A stretch of 12,652 nucleotides of DNA, from the NCBI GenBank assembly GCA_900554275.1, contig USGS01000047.1:1-12652 (forward strand), given 5' to 3'. Position numbers and translations under genes: made by a program. Below are positions 5,309-11,796 of this stretch, piece after piece. This DNA comes from an uncultured Eubacteriales bacterium. Lineage in GTDB: Bacteria > Bacillota > Clostridia > Oscillospirales > Oscillospiraceae. Below the pieces are notes generated by a model that saw only the letters and a list, made by a program, of their open reading frames with translations, was not told the DNA's origin and did not search any database. The first letter of the stretch is position 1, and every line of letters begins with the position of its first letter.

Positions 5309-7748
5309 ACTTCTGCAGGTGCTGGGCGGCCATTTTCAGCATGAGGCGCTTCGTGCCCACCTTGTCAAAGGCCACCTCCAGCATGGCGTCGCCGCCCATG
5401 GGACGGACGGACAGGACCATGCCGCGGCCAAAAGCGTCGTGGTCCACCATCTCGCCGGGCTGGAGGTCCATGCGGGGCGCGGCGGGACGGGGCGCCGCCT
5501 TGGCGGCGGAGGTGTGGAGGGCGTCCGGTTTCTTGGCGGCAAGGGCGGTGGCAGGGCCGCCGCGGCGGGCATAAGCGCCGTAACCGCCGCCGTCATAGCC
5601 GGCATCGTCCTCGTTCCAGCTGTCGGAGCGGGGCTGGGGCTTGGAGAGCCACTCCATGTTGTCCTCTGGGATCTCGTTGAGGAAGCGGGAGGGCATACAG
5701 GGCGTGGTGCGGCCATACAGGGTGCGCTGGCGGGCGTTGGTCAGCGTCAGCTTGTCCTTGGCACGGGTCATAGCCACATAGCACAGGCGGCGCTCCTCCT
5801 CCATCTCGTCCGGGTCGCCCATGGCGCGATTTCCCGGGAAAAGGCCCTCCTCCATGCCCACCACGAACACCTGGGGGAACTCAAGGCCCTTGGCAGCGTG
5901 CATGGTCATCATGGTGACGCAGTTGTCGCCATCCACCCGGCTGTCCAGGTCGGTGTAGAGGGCGATCTCATCCAAAAAGCCGGAGAGACTGGGGTCACCC
6001 TCGGCGTTCTCCAAATAGGACAGGATACTGGATTTCAGCTCCTCCACGTTCTCCAGGCGGCCGCGGCTCTCCAGGTCGTCCTTCTCCCGGAGGGCCGCGG
6101 TATAGCCGCTGCGGTCGCAGACCAGGTCGTAGAACTCCAGCAGGTCGCAATCGGGCAGACGACGGCGGAGATCCTCGATCATATCTGTAAAGGCCATAAG
6201 CCTTGCAGCCGCTGATTTCAGAGGTGGGAAGCGGTTCGCTTGACGGAACACGTCATACAGCGTCAGGCTCTGCTCCGTGGCGATGAGCTGGGCCTTGTCC
6301 ACGGTGGTCTGACCGATCTTACGGGCGGGGACGTTGATGATGCGGCGCAGGCGCAGATCATCGGTGGGGTTATTGATGACAGACAGGTAGGCCAGCATAT
6401 CCTTGACCTCGGCCCGGTCGAAGAACTTCAGGCCGCCGTATATCTTATAAGGTACGCCGTTACGCTTGCAGGCGTATTCCAGCGCGTTGGACTGGGCATT
6501 GGTGCGGTAGAGGATGGCGCAGTCGCCCCAGCTGCCGCCACGGCGGTAGTGGGTCATGATCTGGCCCAGGACGAAGTTGGCCTCGTCACCCTCGTGGAAG
6601 GTGGTCTTGACCGTGACCAGCTCCCCTGCCCCGTTGTTGGTCCACAGCGTTTTTCCCTTGCGGCTGCGGTTATGGCTGATGACAGCGTTGGCCGCGTCCA
6701 AAATGTGTTGGGTAGAGCGGTAGTTCTGCTCCAGGCGGATGACCCGCGCGCCGGGAAACTGCTTTTCGAAGCTGAGGATGTTGGTGATGTCCGCGCCCCG
6801 GAAGCGGTAGATGCTCTGATCATCGTCGCCCACCACACAGATGTTCTTCCCCGGGCCGGTGAGCAGCGCGGCCAGCCGGTATTGCAGGGCGTTGGTGTCC
6901 TGATACTCGTCGATGAGGACGTAGCGGAATTTGCGGCGGTAGTAGTCCCGCACCTCCGGCACGGTCTCAAGCAGGCGGACGGTGTGCCACAGCAGGTCAT
7001 CGAAGTCCAGCGCGTTGGCTTCGCGGAGTTTTCTGTTGTAAAGCGAATACACTTTACCTATGTTGACTTTGCGGAAGTCGTTGATCTCACGCCACTGGGC
7101 CTGGAATTCCTCCGGCGTTTGGCAGTCGTTCTTGGCGCGGGAGATGACAGACTGGACCTCGCGGGGCGGGAAGGTCTTTTCCTCCAGCCCCAGCTCCTTG
7201 AGAATATCCTTGATCACGCGCTTGCTGTCGTCGGTGTCATAGATGGTAAAGCTGCGGTCGAAGCCCAGCCGGTCGATGTCACGGCGCAGGATGCGGACGC
7301 AGGCGGAATGGAACGTGGAGGCCCACACGTCGGCAGCGGTCTCCTCCCCTAACATGACGCCCAAGCGCTCCTTCAGTTCGTTGGCGGCCTTGTTGGTGAA
7401 GGTGATGGCCAGTACCTCCCAGGGGCGGGCCGGCTCGACGGCGCAGAGGTAGGACACCAGCGGGCGCTGAGATGCGTCCGGCGACTGGGTGTACTGCTCC
7501 AGAAAGGCCACCTCGTCCTCTGTGATGGGGACGGGGATCTCCTCTGTGTCGCTGCCGCGGCCATAGCGCAGCAGGTTGGCCACCCGGTGGATCAGCACGG
7601 TGGTCTTACCCGAGCCTGCGCCGGCCAGGAGCAGCAGCGGGCCTTCCGTGGCCAGCACGCCCTCCCGCTGGCGTGGGTTCAGGTTCTGATAGTCCACGGC
7701 GATGGCGCTGCGCCGCGCCGCGATAAAGCGTTTCTCAAGTTCCGTCAT
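5301..7748 (-). CDS. pcrA: ATP-dependent DNA helicase PcrA (UvrD/Rep family, SF1A)
   Basis: PcrA is the essential 3'-5' helicase of Firmicutes, acting in nucleotide excision repair, clearing of RecA filaments and R-loops, and rolling-circle replication. The 815-residue protein shows all SF1 motifs: Q motif LNPRQREGV (23-31), Walker A AGAGSGKTT (42-50), Ia TFTNKAANELKERL (116-129), II DEYQDTN (280-286), III VGDDDQSIYRFRGA (306-319), IV RLEQNYRS (338-345), V TMHAAKGLEFPQVFV and VI EERRLCYVAMTRAKD. The C terminus (GEMVDHDAFGRGMVLSV to GTKRLML) is the Tudor-like domain that contacts RNA polymerase in PcrA, after a low-complexity Ala/Pro/Gly linker. Odd: about 45 residues (64-109, with many acidic residues) are inserted between motifs I and Ia compared with B. 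subtilis PcrA. The start is supported by AGAGGAAG upstream. The gene diverges from the SOS-type operon and is followed by DUF2500. Confidence 0.97.
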   Translation of the reverse strand: MTELEKRFIAARRSAIAVDYQNLNPRQREGVLATEGPLLLLAGAGSGKTTVLIHRVANLLRYGRGSDTEEIPVPITEDEVAFLEQYTQSPDASQRPLVSYLCAVEPARPWEVLAITFTNKAANELKERLGVMLGEETAADVWASTFHSACVRILRRDIDRLGFDRSFTIYDTDDSKRVIKDILKELGLEEKTFPPREVQSVISRAKNDCQTPEEFQAQWREINDFRKVNIGKVYSLYNRKLREANALDFDDLLWHTVRLLETVPEVRDYYRRKFRYVLIDEYQDTNALQYRLAALLTGPGKNICVVGDDDQSIYRFRGADITNILSFEKQFPGARVIRLEQNYRSTQHILDAANAVISHNRSRKGKTLWTNNGAGELVTVKTTFHEGDEANFVLGQIMTHYRRGGSWGDCAILYRTNAQSNALEYACKRNGVPYKIYGGLKFFDRAEVKDMLAYLSVINNPTDDLRLRRIINVPARKIGQTTVDKAQLIATEQSLTLYDVFRQANRFPPLKSAAARLMAFTDMIEDLRRRLPDCDLLEFYDLVCDRSGYTAALREKDDLESRGRLENVEELKSSILSYLENAEGDPSLSGFLDEIALYTDLDSRVDGDNCVTMMTMHAAKGLEFPQVFVVGMEEGLFPGNRAMGDPDEMEEERRLCYVAMTRAKDKLTLTNARQRTLYGRTTPCMPSRFLNEIPEDNMEWLSKPQPRSDSWNEDDAGYDGGGYGAYARRGGPATALAAKKPDALHTSAAKAAPRPAAPRMDLQPGEMVDHDAFGRGMVLSVRPMGGDAMLEVAFDKVGTKRLMLKMAAQHLQKCK

Positions 7749-7787
7749 GGGGCTTCCTCTTTTCTTCCCTGTTCGAGTGTTTCTCTC

Positions 7788-7816
7788 ATTTTAATACAGA
7801 AACGCCCGGCGGTCAA
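7788..7816 (-). promoter_or_regulatory. Sigma-A promoter for pcrA
   Basis: On the minus strand TTGACC (7811-7816), 17 bp, TAAAAT (7788-7793), about 40 bp before the pcrA start. The inverted repeat CCCGG (7805-7809) and CCGGG (7817-7821) brackets the -35. No LexA-type box lies inside this promoter; the nearest starts 20 bp beyond its -35. Confidence 0.75.
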
Positions 7817-7835
7817 CCGGGTTTCAAAAAATATA

Positions 7836-7847
7836 GAATTTTTGTTC
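7836..7847. promoter_or_regulatory. LexA-like box, upstream copy (one mismatch)
   Basis: GAATTTTTGTTC matches GAAC-N4-GTTC except for T at the fourth position. It lies between the pcrA -35 and the -35 of the plus-strand operon, and starts 27 bp before the central perfect box. It is a weaker call than the central site. Confidence 0.45.
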
Positions 7848-7855
7848 GATTTCAC

Positions 7856-7884
7856 TTGACAAGAACAGTTGTTCGACTTATAAT
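7856..7884 (+). promoter_or_regulatory. Perfect consensus sigma-A promoter of the SOS-type operon
   Basis: TTGACA (7856-7861), 17 bp, TATAAT (7879-7884): a full consensus promoter, which would be very strong if not repressed. Transcription should start near 7891. The spacer holds a perfect GAAC-N4-GTTC LexA box, as expected for a tightly repressed, damage-inducible unit. Confidence 0.9.
7863..7874. promoter_or_regulatory. LexA (SOS) box between -35 and -10
   Basis: GAACAGTTGTTC is a perfect match to the Firmicutes LexA/DinR core GAAC-N4-GTTC. It sits wholly within the 17 bp spacer of the promoter, where a bound repressor would block RNA polymerase. Confidence 0.85.
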
Positions 7885-7891
7885 GCGTATA

Positions 7892-7903
7892 GAACATAAG
7901 TTT
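7892..7903. promoter_or_regulatory. LexA-like box just after the transcription start
   Basis: GAACATAAGTTT fits GAAC-N4-GTTY, the relaxed form used in clostridia. It lies at about +1 to +12, and its start is 29 bp after the start of the central box. Confidence 0.6.
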
Positions 7904-7923
7904 GATGTCAGGAGGACACGGAT

Positions 7924-8043
7924 ATGACGACATTTGGATTTATTATCATTCTGTTGGGTGCGGGGTCTATCGCAGCCAACGTGATGCGGCTCATCGACTG
8001 CATCGATAAGCCCGCTCCCAGGCGTCGCCGCCGCGCGGCGTAA
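7924..8043 (+). CDS. 39-residue single-pass membrane peptide, first gene of the SOS-type operon
   Basis: The reading frame starts at an ATG eight bases after a strong ribosome site AGGAGG (7910-7915) and stops at TAA 8041-8043, giving 39 residues. It is too short for most gene callers. The N-terminal part (residues 4-21: Phe, Ile, Leu, Gly, Ala) is a hydrophobic segment long enough to cross the membrane once. A short amphipathic stretch NVMRLIDCIDK and a basic tail with five consecutive arginines (33-37) follow. The positive charge after the hydrophobic segment predicts the C terminus stays in the cytoplasm. I do not recognise a family. It is the first gene behind the LexA-controlled promoter, 7 bp ahead of the radical SAM gene. 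Small LexA-controlled membrane peptides in other bacteria (YneA, SosA, SidA) delay cell division; that role here is inference only. It could instead be a leader peptide for translational coupling. Confidence 0.75.
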   Translation: MTTFGFIIILLGAGSIAANVMRLIDCIDKPAPRRRRRAA

Positions 8044-8050
8044 ATGGGCC

Positions 8051-9319
8051 ATGGAGCTGCTGGACAAGCTGACCATTCTGTCCGACGCGGCCAAATATGA
8101 CGCGGCGTGTACGTCCAGCGGCGTGAAGCGCGGCGCAAGGCCGGGGATGATCGGCAATACCTCCTCTTCCATCGCCGGGTGCTGCCACAGCTTTTCCGCG
8201 GACGGACGGTGCATCACGCTGCTGAAGGTGCTGATGAGCAACGCCTGCGTGTACGACTGTAAATACTGCGTGAACCGGCGGAGCAATGATACGCGGCGGA
8301 CAGCATTTACGCCCCAGGAGCTGGCGGAGCTGACTATGGGGTTTTACCGGCGGAACTACATCGAGGGGCTGTTTCTGTCCAGCGGTGTACTGCGCGACCC
8401 GGACTACACGATGGAGCAGATGATCCGGGCGCTGCGTATCCTGCGGGAGACGTATCGCTTCAACGGGTATATCCACGCCAAGGCCATTCCGGGTGCTGCG
8501 CCGGAGCTGGTGCGGGAGCTGGGGCTGCTGGCGGACCGGCTCAGCGTGAACATCGAGCTGCCAAGTCAGGCGGGGCTGCGGACGTTAGCGCCGGACAAGA
8601 CGAAGGAGGCCATCCTGCAGCCTATGGGGCTGATTCGGGACGGCGCGGCCCAGAGCAAGGCGGAGCTGGCCAAGTATAAGCACGCGCCGGTGTTTGCCCC
8701 GGCGGGACAGAGCACACAGCTCATCGTGGGGGCGACGGAGGATTCAGACCGGCATATCCTGCATCTGACGGAGCGGCTGTATCAGAAATACCGGCTGAAA
8801 CGGGTGTTTTATTCAGCATATGTGCCGGTGGTGGAGAACAGTTTGCTGCCGTCGCTGAATACAAAGCCGCCGCTGCTTCGGGAGCACAGGCTGTATCAGG
8901 CGGACTGGCTGCTGCGTTTTTACGGGTTTCAGGCCTCGGAGCTGCTGGACGAGGCGCATCCGAATTTTGATCCGCAGCTCGATCCCAAGTGTAACTGGGC
9001 GCTGGGACACCCGGAGCAGTTTCCGGTGGAGATCATGCGGGCAGATCTGGAGACGCTGCTGCGTGTGCCGGGCATTGGCCCGGTGAGCGCACGGCGGATC
9101 GTGTCCGCACGGCGGTGCGGGACGCTGCGGTTCGAGGACTTGCAGAAGCTGGGGGTGGTGCTGAAGCGGGCGCAGTATTTCCTGACCTGCGGCGGCAAGC
9201 TGCGGGAGGGACTGCGCTTCTCCCCTGCCACGCTGCCGGTGCAGCTGGAACGTATAGAGCGGGGGCTGCTGCCGGAGCAGGAAGCGACGCAGCTTTCGCT
9301 GTTTGACCGGGTGGGGTGA
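8051..9319 (+). CDS. Radical SAM protein with helix-hairpin-helix, putative DNA modification/repair enzyme (TIGR03916/COG4277 type)
   Basis: The 422-residue protein carries the radical SAM cluster motif CVYDCKYC (Cys66, Cys70, Cys73), preceded by the family-typical CHSFSADGRCITLLKVLMSN and followed by NRRSNDTRR. Further cysteines at 20, 44, 45 and 54 precede the motif. A central RNYIEGLFLSSGV segment (101-113) and the repeated-strand pattern fit a partial TIM barrel. LLRVPGIGPVSARRIV (336-351) is a helix-hairpin-helix for non-specific DNA backbone binding. The C terminus reads ATQLSLFDRVG; QLSLF (414-418) matches the beta-clamp binding motif. I recognise the family as the radical SAM protein found beside a DUF4130 or UDG-domain partner; its substrate and reaction are unknown. 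There is no clear ribosome site and the gap to the upstream peptide gene is 7 bp, so translation is probably coupled. It sits in a LexA-box operon divergent from pcrA. Confidence 0.92.
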   Translation: MELLDKLTILSDAAKYDAACTSSGVKRGARPGMIGNTSSSIAGCCHSFSADGRCITLLKVLMSNACVYDCKYCVNRRSNDTRRTAFTPQELAELTMGFYRRNYIEGLFLSSGVLRDPDYTMEQMIRALRILRETYRFNGYIHAKAIPGAAPELVRELGLLADRLSVNIELPSQAGLRTLAPDKTKEAILQPMGLIRDGAAQSKAELAKYKHAPVFAPAGQSTQLIVGATEDSDRHILHLTERLYQKYRLKRVFYSAYVPVVENSLLPSLNTKPPLLREHRLYQADWLLRFYGFQASELLDEAHPNFDPQLDPKCNWALGHPEQFPVEIMRADLETLLRVPGIGPVSARRIVSARRCGTLRFEDLQKLGVVLKRAQYFLTCGGKLREGLRFSPATLPVQLERIERGLLPEQEATQLSLFDRVG

Positions 9320-9323
9320 GCAA

Positions 9324-10121
9324 ATGAGTGAGGTGATCTATCAGTACGACGGCAGCTTGGAGGGGTTCCTGTGCTGCGTGTATGAGTGTTACGCGTACAA
9401 GGAGCAGCCGGCATCGTTCTGCTGCGAGGAGGATCCGCTGTCGCTGTACGAGGTACGGACGGTGATCACGCGGGAGGATAGAAGCCGAAGGGTGCGGCTG
9501 GGTATCTCCGGACGATCGGAGAAGGCGATGACGCTGGTGCGGCGTGGGTTCTTGACCTGTATGGAGGACAAGGAGCTGCGGCTGCTGGCTTTGATACAGA
9601 AGCTGATGGCGGAAGGATCGGGGTTCTTGCGGGATCTGTCTGACCCTGCCTGCTATCCAGTGTACCGGGCTATCCGGCACATGAACGGAGAGCTGGAGAA
9701 GCTGCGCGGCTTCGTGCGGTTTTCGGACTACGGCGGCGTATTGGGGGCGGAGATCGAGCCGAAGAACCGGGTGCTGCCGCTGCTGCGAGGGCACTTTTGT
9801 GGGCGGTACGGGAACGAGAAGTTTTTTATCTATGACCGCACACATCGGGAGCTGCTGTTCTACGCGGACGGGAAGTCGCGGCTCTTAGTGGTGGAGGGGT
9901 TTCAGCCCACGCTGCCGGAGGGCGAGGAATTGCAGTTCCGGGCGCTGTGGAAGCGGTTCTATGAGACGGTCGCGATCAAGGAGCGGGAGAACCCCCGGTG
10001 TCAGAATACATTTCTGCCGAAGCGATACAGGGGGACAATGACGGAGTTTCTGCCGCTGGAATACGAAAAAGAGCGGTATGGCGTCGGCGAGGCGCTCCCG
10101 GAAAGCGGCCTTGGGGGATGA
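9324..10121 (+). CDS. DUF4130 protein, partner of the radical SAM enzyme (TIGR03915 type, probable DNA metabolism)
   Basis: The 265-residue protein starts MSEVIYQYDGSLEGFLCCVY, 4 bp after the radical SAM stop, with GGGGTGAG as ribosome site inside the upstream gene. DUF4130 features are plain: the N-terminal FDGSFEG-like YDGSLEGFLCCVYE (8-21), IRHMNGELEKLRGFVRF (117-133), the conserved EIEPKNRVLPLLRGHFCGRY (143-162) with FFIYDRTHRELLFY (167-180), and the closing ALWKRFYETVAIKERENP and FLPKRYRGTMTEF. In many Gram-negatives this domain is fused to a uracil-DNA-glycosylase-like domain; here the protein ends after the DUF4130 part, so no glycosylase is present. No catalytic residues are known for the family. 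Strict adjacency to the radical SAM gene suggests a two-component enzyme. The short Gly-rich tail runs into the 3' hairpins. Confidence 0.9.
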   Translation: MSEVIYQYDGSLEGFLCCVYECYAYKEQPASFCCEEDPLSLYEVRTVITREDRSRRVRLGISGRSEKAMTLVRRGFLTCMEDKELRLLALIQKLMAEGSGFLRDLSDPACYPVYRAIRHMNGELEKLRGFVRFSDYGGVLGAEIEPKNRVLPLLRGHFCGRYGNEKFFIYDRTHRELLFYADGKSRLLVVEGFQPTLPEGEELQFRALWKRFYETVAIKERENPRCQNTFLPKRYRGTMTEFLPLEYEKERYGVGEALPESGLGG

Positions 10122-10142
10122 TCTTGCGACGGGGAGGCCCTG

Positions 10143-10186
10143 TGCGCTCAAGGAAGCGCAGCTTTGAGCTTTCAGGGGTGAGCGCA
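10143..10186 (+). other. Nested inverted repeats after the DUF4130 gene
   Basis: TGCGCTCA (10143-10150) can pair with TGAGCGCA (10179-10186). Alternatively its GCTCA (10146-10150) plus AAGC (10154-10157) can pair with GCTT-TGAGC (10161-10169), a shorter competing hairpin. Two mutually exclusive folds sit between the stop codon and the terminator. This may only stabilise the 3' end of the mRNA. Confidence 0.3.
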
Positions 10187-10196
10187 AAAAGAGAAA

Positions 10197-10220
10197 GGCC
10201 CGCCGCAGATGCGGCGGGCC
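10197..10220. terminator. Bidirectional terminator shared by the DUF4130 and sigF genes
   Basis: GGCCCGCCGC (10197-10206) and GCGGCGGGCC (10211-10220) form a perfect 10 bp stem with an AGAT loop. On the minus strand it is followed by TTTCTCTTTTTG, a good T-run for sigF. On the plus strand it is followed by ATCCCTCCCCCTTTTT, a poorer one for the radical SAM operon. Confidence 0.85.
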
Positions 10221-10327
10221 ATCCCTCCCCCTTTTTCCCCCTCTTATTCCTCCTGATTTCCTCCTTTCTCGCTGATCTCCCCTGTTCCATGCTCGGGTCA
10301 TATAGACAAGCCCATCCCCCAACGGGC

Positions 10328-11032
10328 TTAGTCTGACAGATATTCCCGCAGCTTCTGCAGGCTGCGGCGCTCCAGCCGGGATACCTGCACCTGCGAGACG
10401 CCCAGAATGCGGGCGGTCTGTTCCTGGGTCAGGCATTTGAAGAAGCGGAGCAGGATGGTCTGGCGCTCCCGCTCCGGCAGCGTGTCGATGGCGTCCCGGA
10501 GGGTGATGTGCTCCACCAGGGCCGTCTCCGGTTCATCCGTGCCCAGGGTGGACTCTAAGGTGAGGCCCTCGGCGGTCTCCTGCTGGAGGGACTCCGGCGC
10601 AATGAGGGCCAGATCAATGGCGGCGATCTCCTCGGCGGTAAAGCCGGTCTCGTCGGACAATTCGGACAGCTTTGGCTCACAGCCCAGGCGGGCACGCAGA
10701 CGCTCGCGGGCGGCCCAAAGGGTCTGGCCCTTTTCCCGCAGGGTACGACCCACCTTGATCGGGCCGTCATCCCGGAGAAAGCGGCGGATCTCGCCGGAGA
10801 TCTTGGGGACTGCGTAGGTGGAGAATTGCGTTCCATACGTTAAGTCAAATCCCTTTACAGCCTTTACAAATCCAATGCAGCCCAACTGGTAAAGATCATC
10901 CGTCTCCACGCCGCAGCCGTTGTAGCGGCGGACGATGGACCAGATGAGGCCCGCGTTCTCGGTGAGCATCTGCCGACAGGCGTCGTCATCCCCCTGCTGG
11001 GCGCGTTCCAGCAGGGCCAGGCGGTCGCTCAT
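10328..11032 (-). CDS. sigF: RNA polymerase sporulation sigma factor SigF
   Basis: SigF is the first forespore-specific sigma factor, active only in the prespore after asymmetric division. The 234-residue protein shows region 2 (DDLYQLGCIGFVKAVKGFD at 45-63; TYAVPKISGEIRRFLRDDG at 72-90, the -10 recognition part), region 3 (EPKLSELSDETGFTAEEI) and region 4 with the -35 binding helix-turn-helix (LTQEQTARILGVSQVQVSRL at 201-220). SigG is similar, but the position behind spoIIAA and spoIIAB identifies this as SigF. Its ATG overlaps the spoIIAB stop by 4 bases (ATGA), so the two are translationally coupled, keeping sigma and anti-sigma in balance. No spoVA genes follow; the operon ends at the shared terminator. 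Confidence 0.96.
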   Translation of the reverse strand: MSDRLALLERAQQGDDDACRQMLTENAGLIWSIVRRYNGCGVETDDLYQLGCIGFVKAVKGFDLTYGTQFSTYAVPKISGEIRRFLRDDGPIKVGRTLREKGQTLWAARERLRARLGCEPKLSELSDETGFTAEEIAAIDLALIAPESLQQETAEGLTLESTLGTDEPETALVEHITLRDAIDTLPERERQTILLRFFKCLTQEQTARILGVSQVQVSRLERRSLQKLREYLSD

Positions 11033-11475
11033 CGGCCCGTACTCATCCGGGTGGCGATGCGCTTGCGCATCTGCACCGTAGTGCCCTTTCCGGGGACGGA
11101 GCGGACGGTGAGCTTGTCCATGAAGCTCTCCATGATGGTAAAGCCCATGCCGCTGCGTTCACTGCCGCCGGTGGTAAACAGCGGTTTCCGGGCCTGCTCC
11201 ACGTTGTCGATGCCACGCCCCCAGTCACGGACGGTCAGCTCCAGGACATTGCCGGGGAGCAGCTTCAGCTTGAGGACGATCCGGCCCAGCTCGTCCGGAT
11301 AGGCGTGGACAATGGCGTTGGTGACTGCCTCGCTGACGGCGGTCTTGATGTCGCCCAGCTCGTCCAGGGTGGGATCGAGCTGGGCGGCAAAGCCTGCGGC
11401 AGCCACGCGGGCGAAGCCCTCGTTGCTGCTGCGGCTGAGAAATTCCAGGGTGACATAGTTTTCGGCGCGTATCAT
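11029..11475 (-). CDS. spoIIAB: Anti-sigma F factor and serine kinase SpoIIAB
   Basis: SpoIIAB binds and silences SigF before septation, and with ATP phosphorylates and inactivates SpoIIAA. The 148-residue protein is a GHKL ATPase: the N box EAVTNAIVHAYPD (49-61) contains the expected Glu49 and Asn53, the G1 box DWGRGID (84-90) binds adenine and Mg-ATP, and the G2 box SGMGFTIMES (108-117) forms the ATP lid hinge. The start MIRAENYVTLEF follows a GGAGGAG ribosome site. The gene starts 15 bp after spoIIAA and overlaps sigF by 4 bp, the canonical spoIIA arrangement. Confidence 0.96.
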   Translation of the reverse strand: MIRAENYVTLEFLSRSSNEGFARVAAAGFAAQLDPTLDELGDIKTAVSEAVTNAIVHAYPDELGRIVLKLKLLPGNVLELTVRDWGRGIDNVEQARKPLFTTGGSERSGMGFTIMESFMDKLTVRSVPGKGTTVQMRKRIATRMSTGR

Positions 11476-11490
11476 ATGTACTCTCCTCCC

Positions 11491-11796
11491 CTATTCTATG
11501 GTCATCATGCGGCCTACGCCGGACGCTTCAAATACCTTGCGGGGCTGGGGCGACACATGGCGCAGCAGGATGCTGCCGCCCAGCTCACGCATACGCTGCC
11601 AGCCCCGCAGAGCCACGGCAATGCCGGAGCTGTCCATGAACGTGACGCCGGAGAAATCCAGCACCAGGACCATGGGCAGCGTGCGCTCGATCTCCCGCTC
11701 CAGGCTGGTGAGCAGGCCCTTTGCGCCGTGGTGATCCAACTCGCCCCACAGCTGAAATTCCAGTTCCTGTCCTTCGTATTTTGCCGATACCTCCAT
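11491..11796 (-). CDS. spoIIAA: Anti-anti-sigma factor SpoIIAA
   Basis: SpoIIAA is a STAS-domain protein that, when unphosphorylated, pulls SpoIIAB off SigF; SpoIIAB phosphorylates it and SpoIIE dephosphorylates it in the forespore. The 101-residue protein starts MEVSAKYEGQ with AAGGAG eight bases upstream; a longer frame further upstream lacks homology and a ribosome site. The phosphorylation segment GVTFMDSSGIAVAL (50-63) is intact, with the target serine being one of Ser56/Ser57 (equivalent to Ser58 in B. subtilis). It is the first gene of the spoIIA operon. Confidence 0.95.
   Translation of the reverse strand: MEVSAKYEGQELEFQLWGELDHHGAKGLLTSLEREIERTLPMVLVLDFSGVTFMDSSGIAVALRGWQRMRELGGSILLRHVSPQPRKVFEASGVGRMMTIE

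Noticed and set aside
5319..7352. Long plus-strand frames opposite pcrA
   Set aside because: pcrA is intact with every helicase motif; the opposite frames are antisense artefacts of high GC3.
7771..7778. GTTCGAG in the pcrA leader as a LexA half-site
   Set aside because: No matching GAAC or GTTC half at the required spacing.
7745..8476. Minus-strand frames crossing the SOS promoter and the start of the radical SAM gene
   Set aside because: They overlap promoters, LexA boxes and a recognised coding region in antisense and have no supporting motifs.
9885..10436. Minus-strand frame running across the sigF 3' end, terminator and DUF4130 gene
   Set aside because: It passes through an intrinsic terminator, is mostly Arg/Gly/Pro, and lies antisense to a recognised family.
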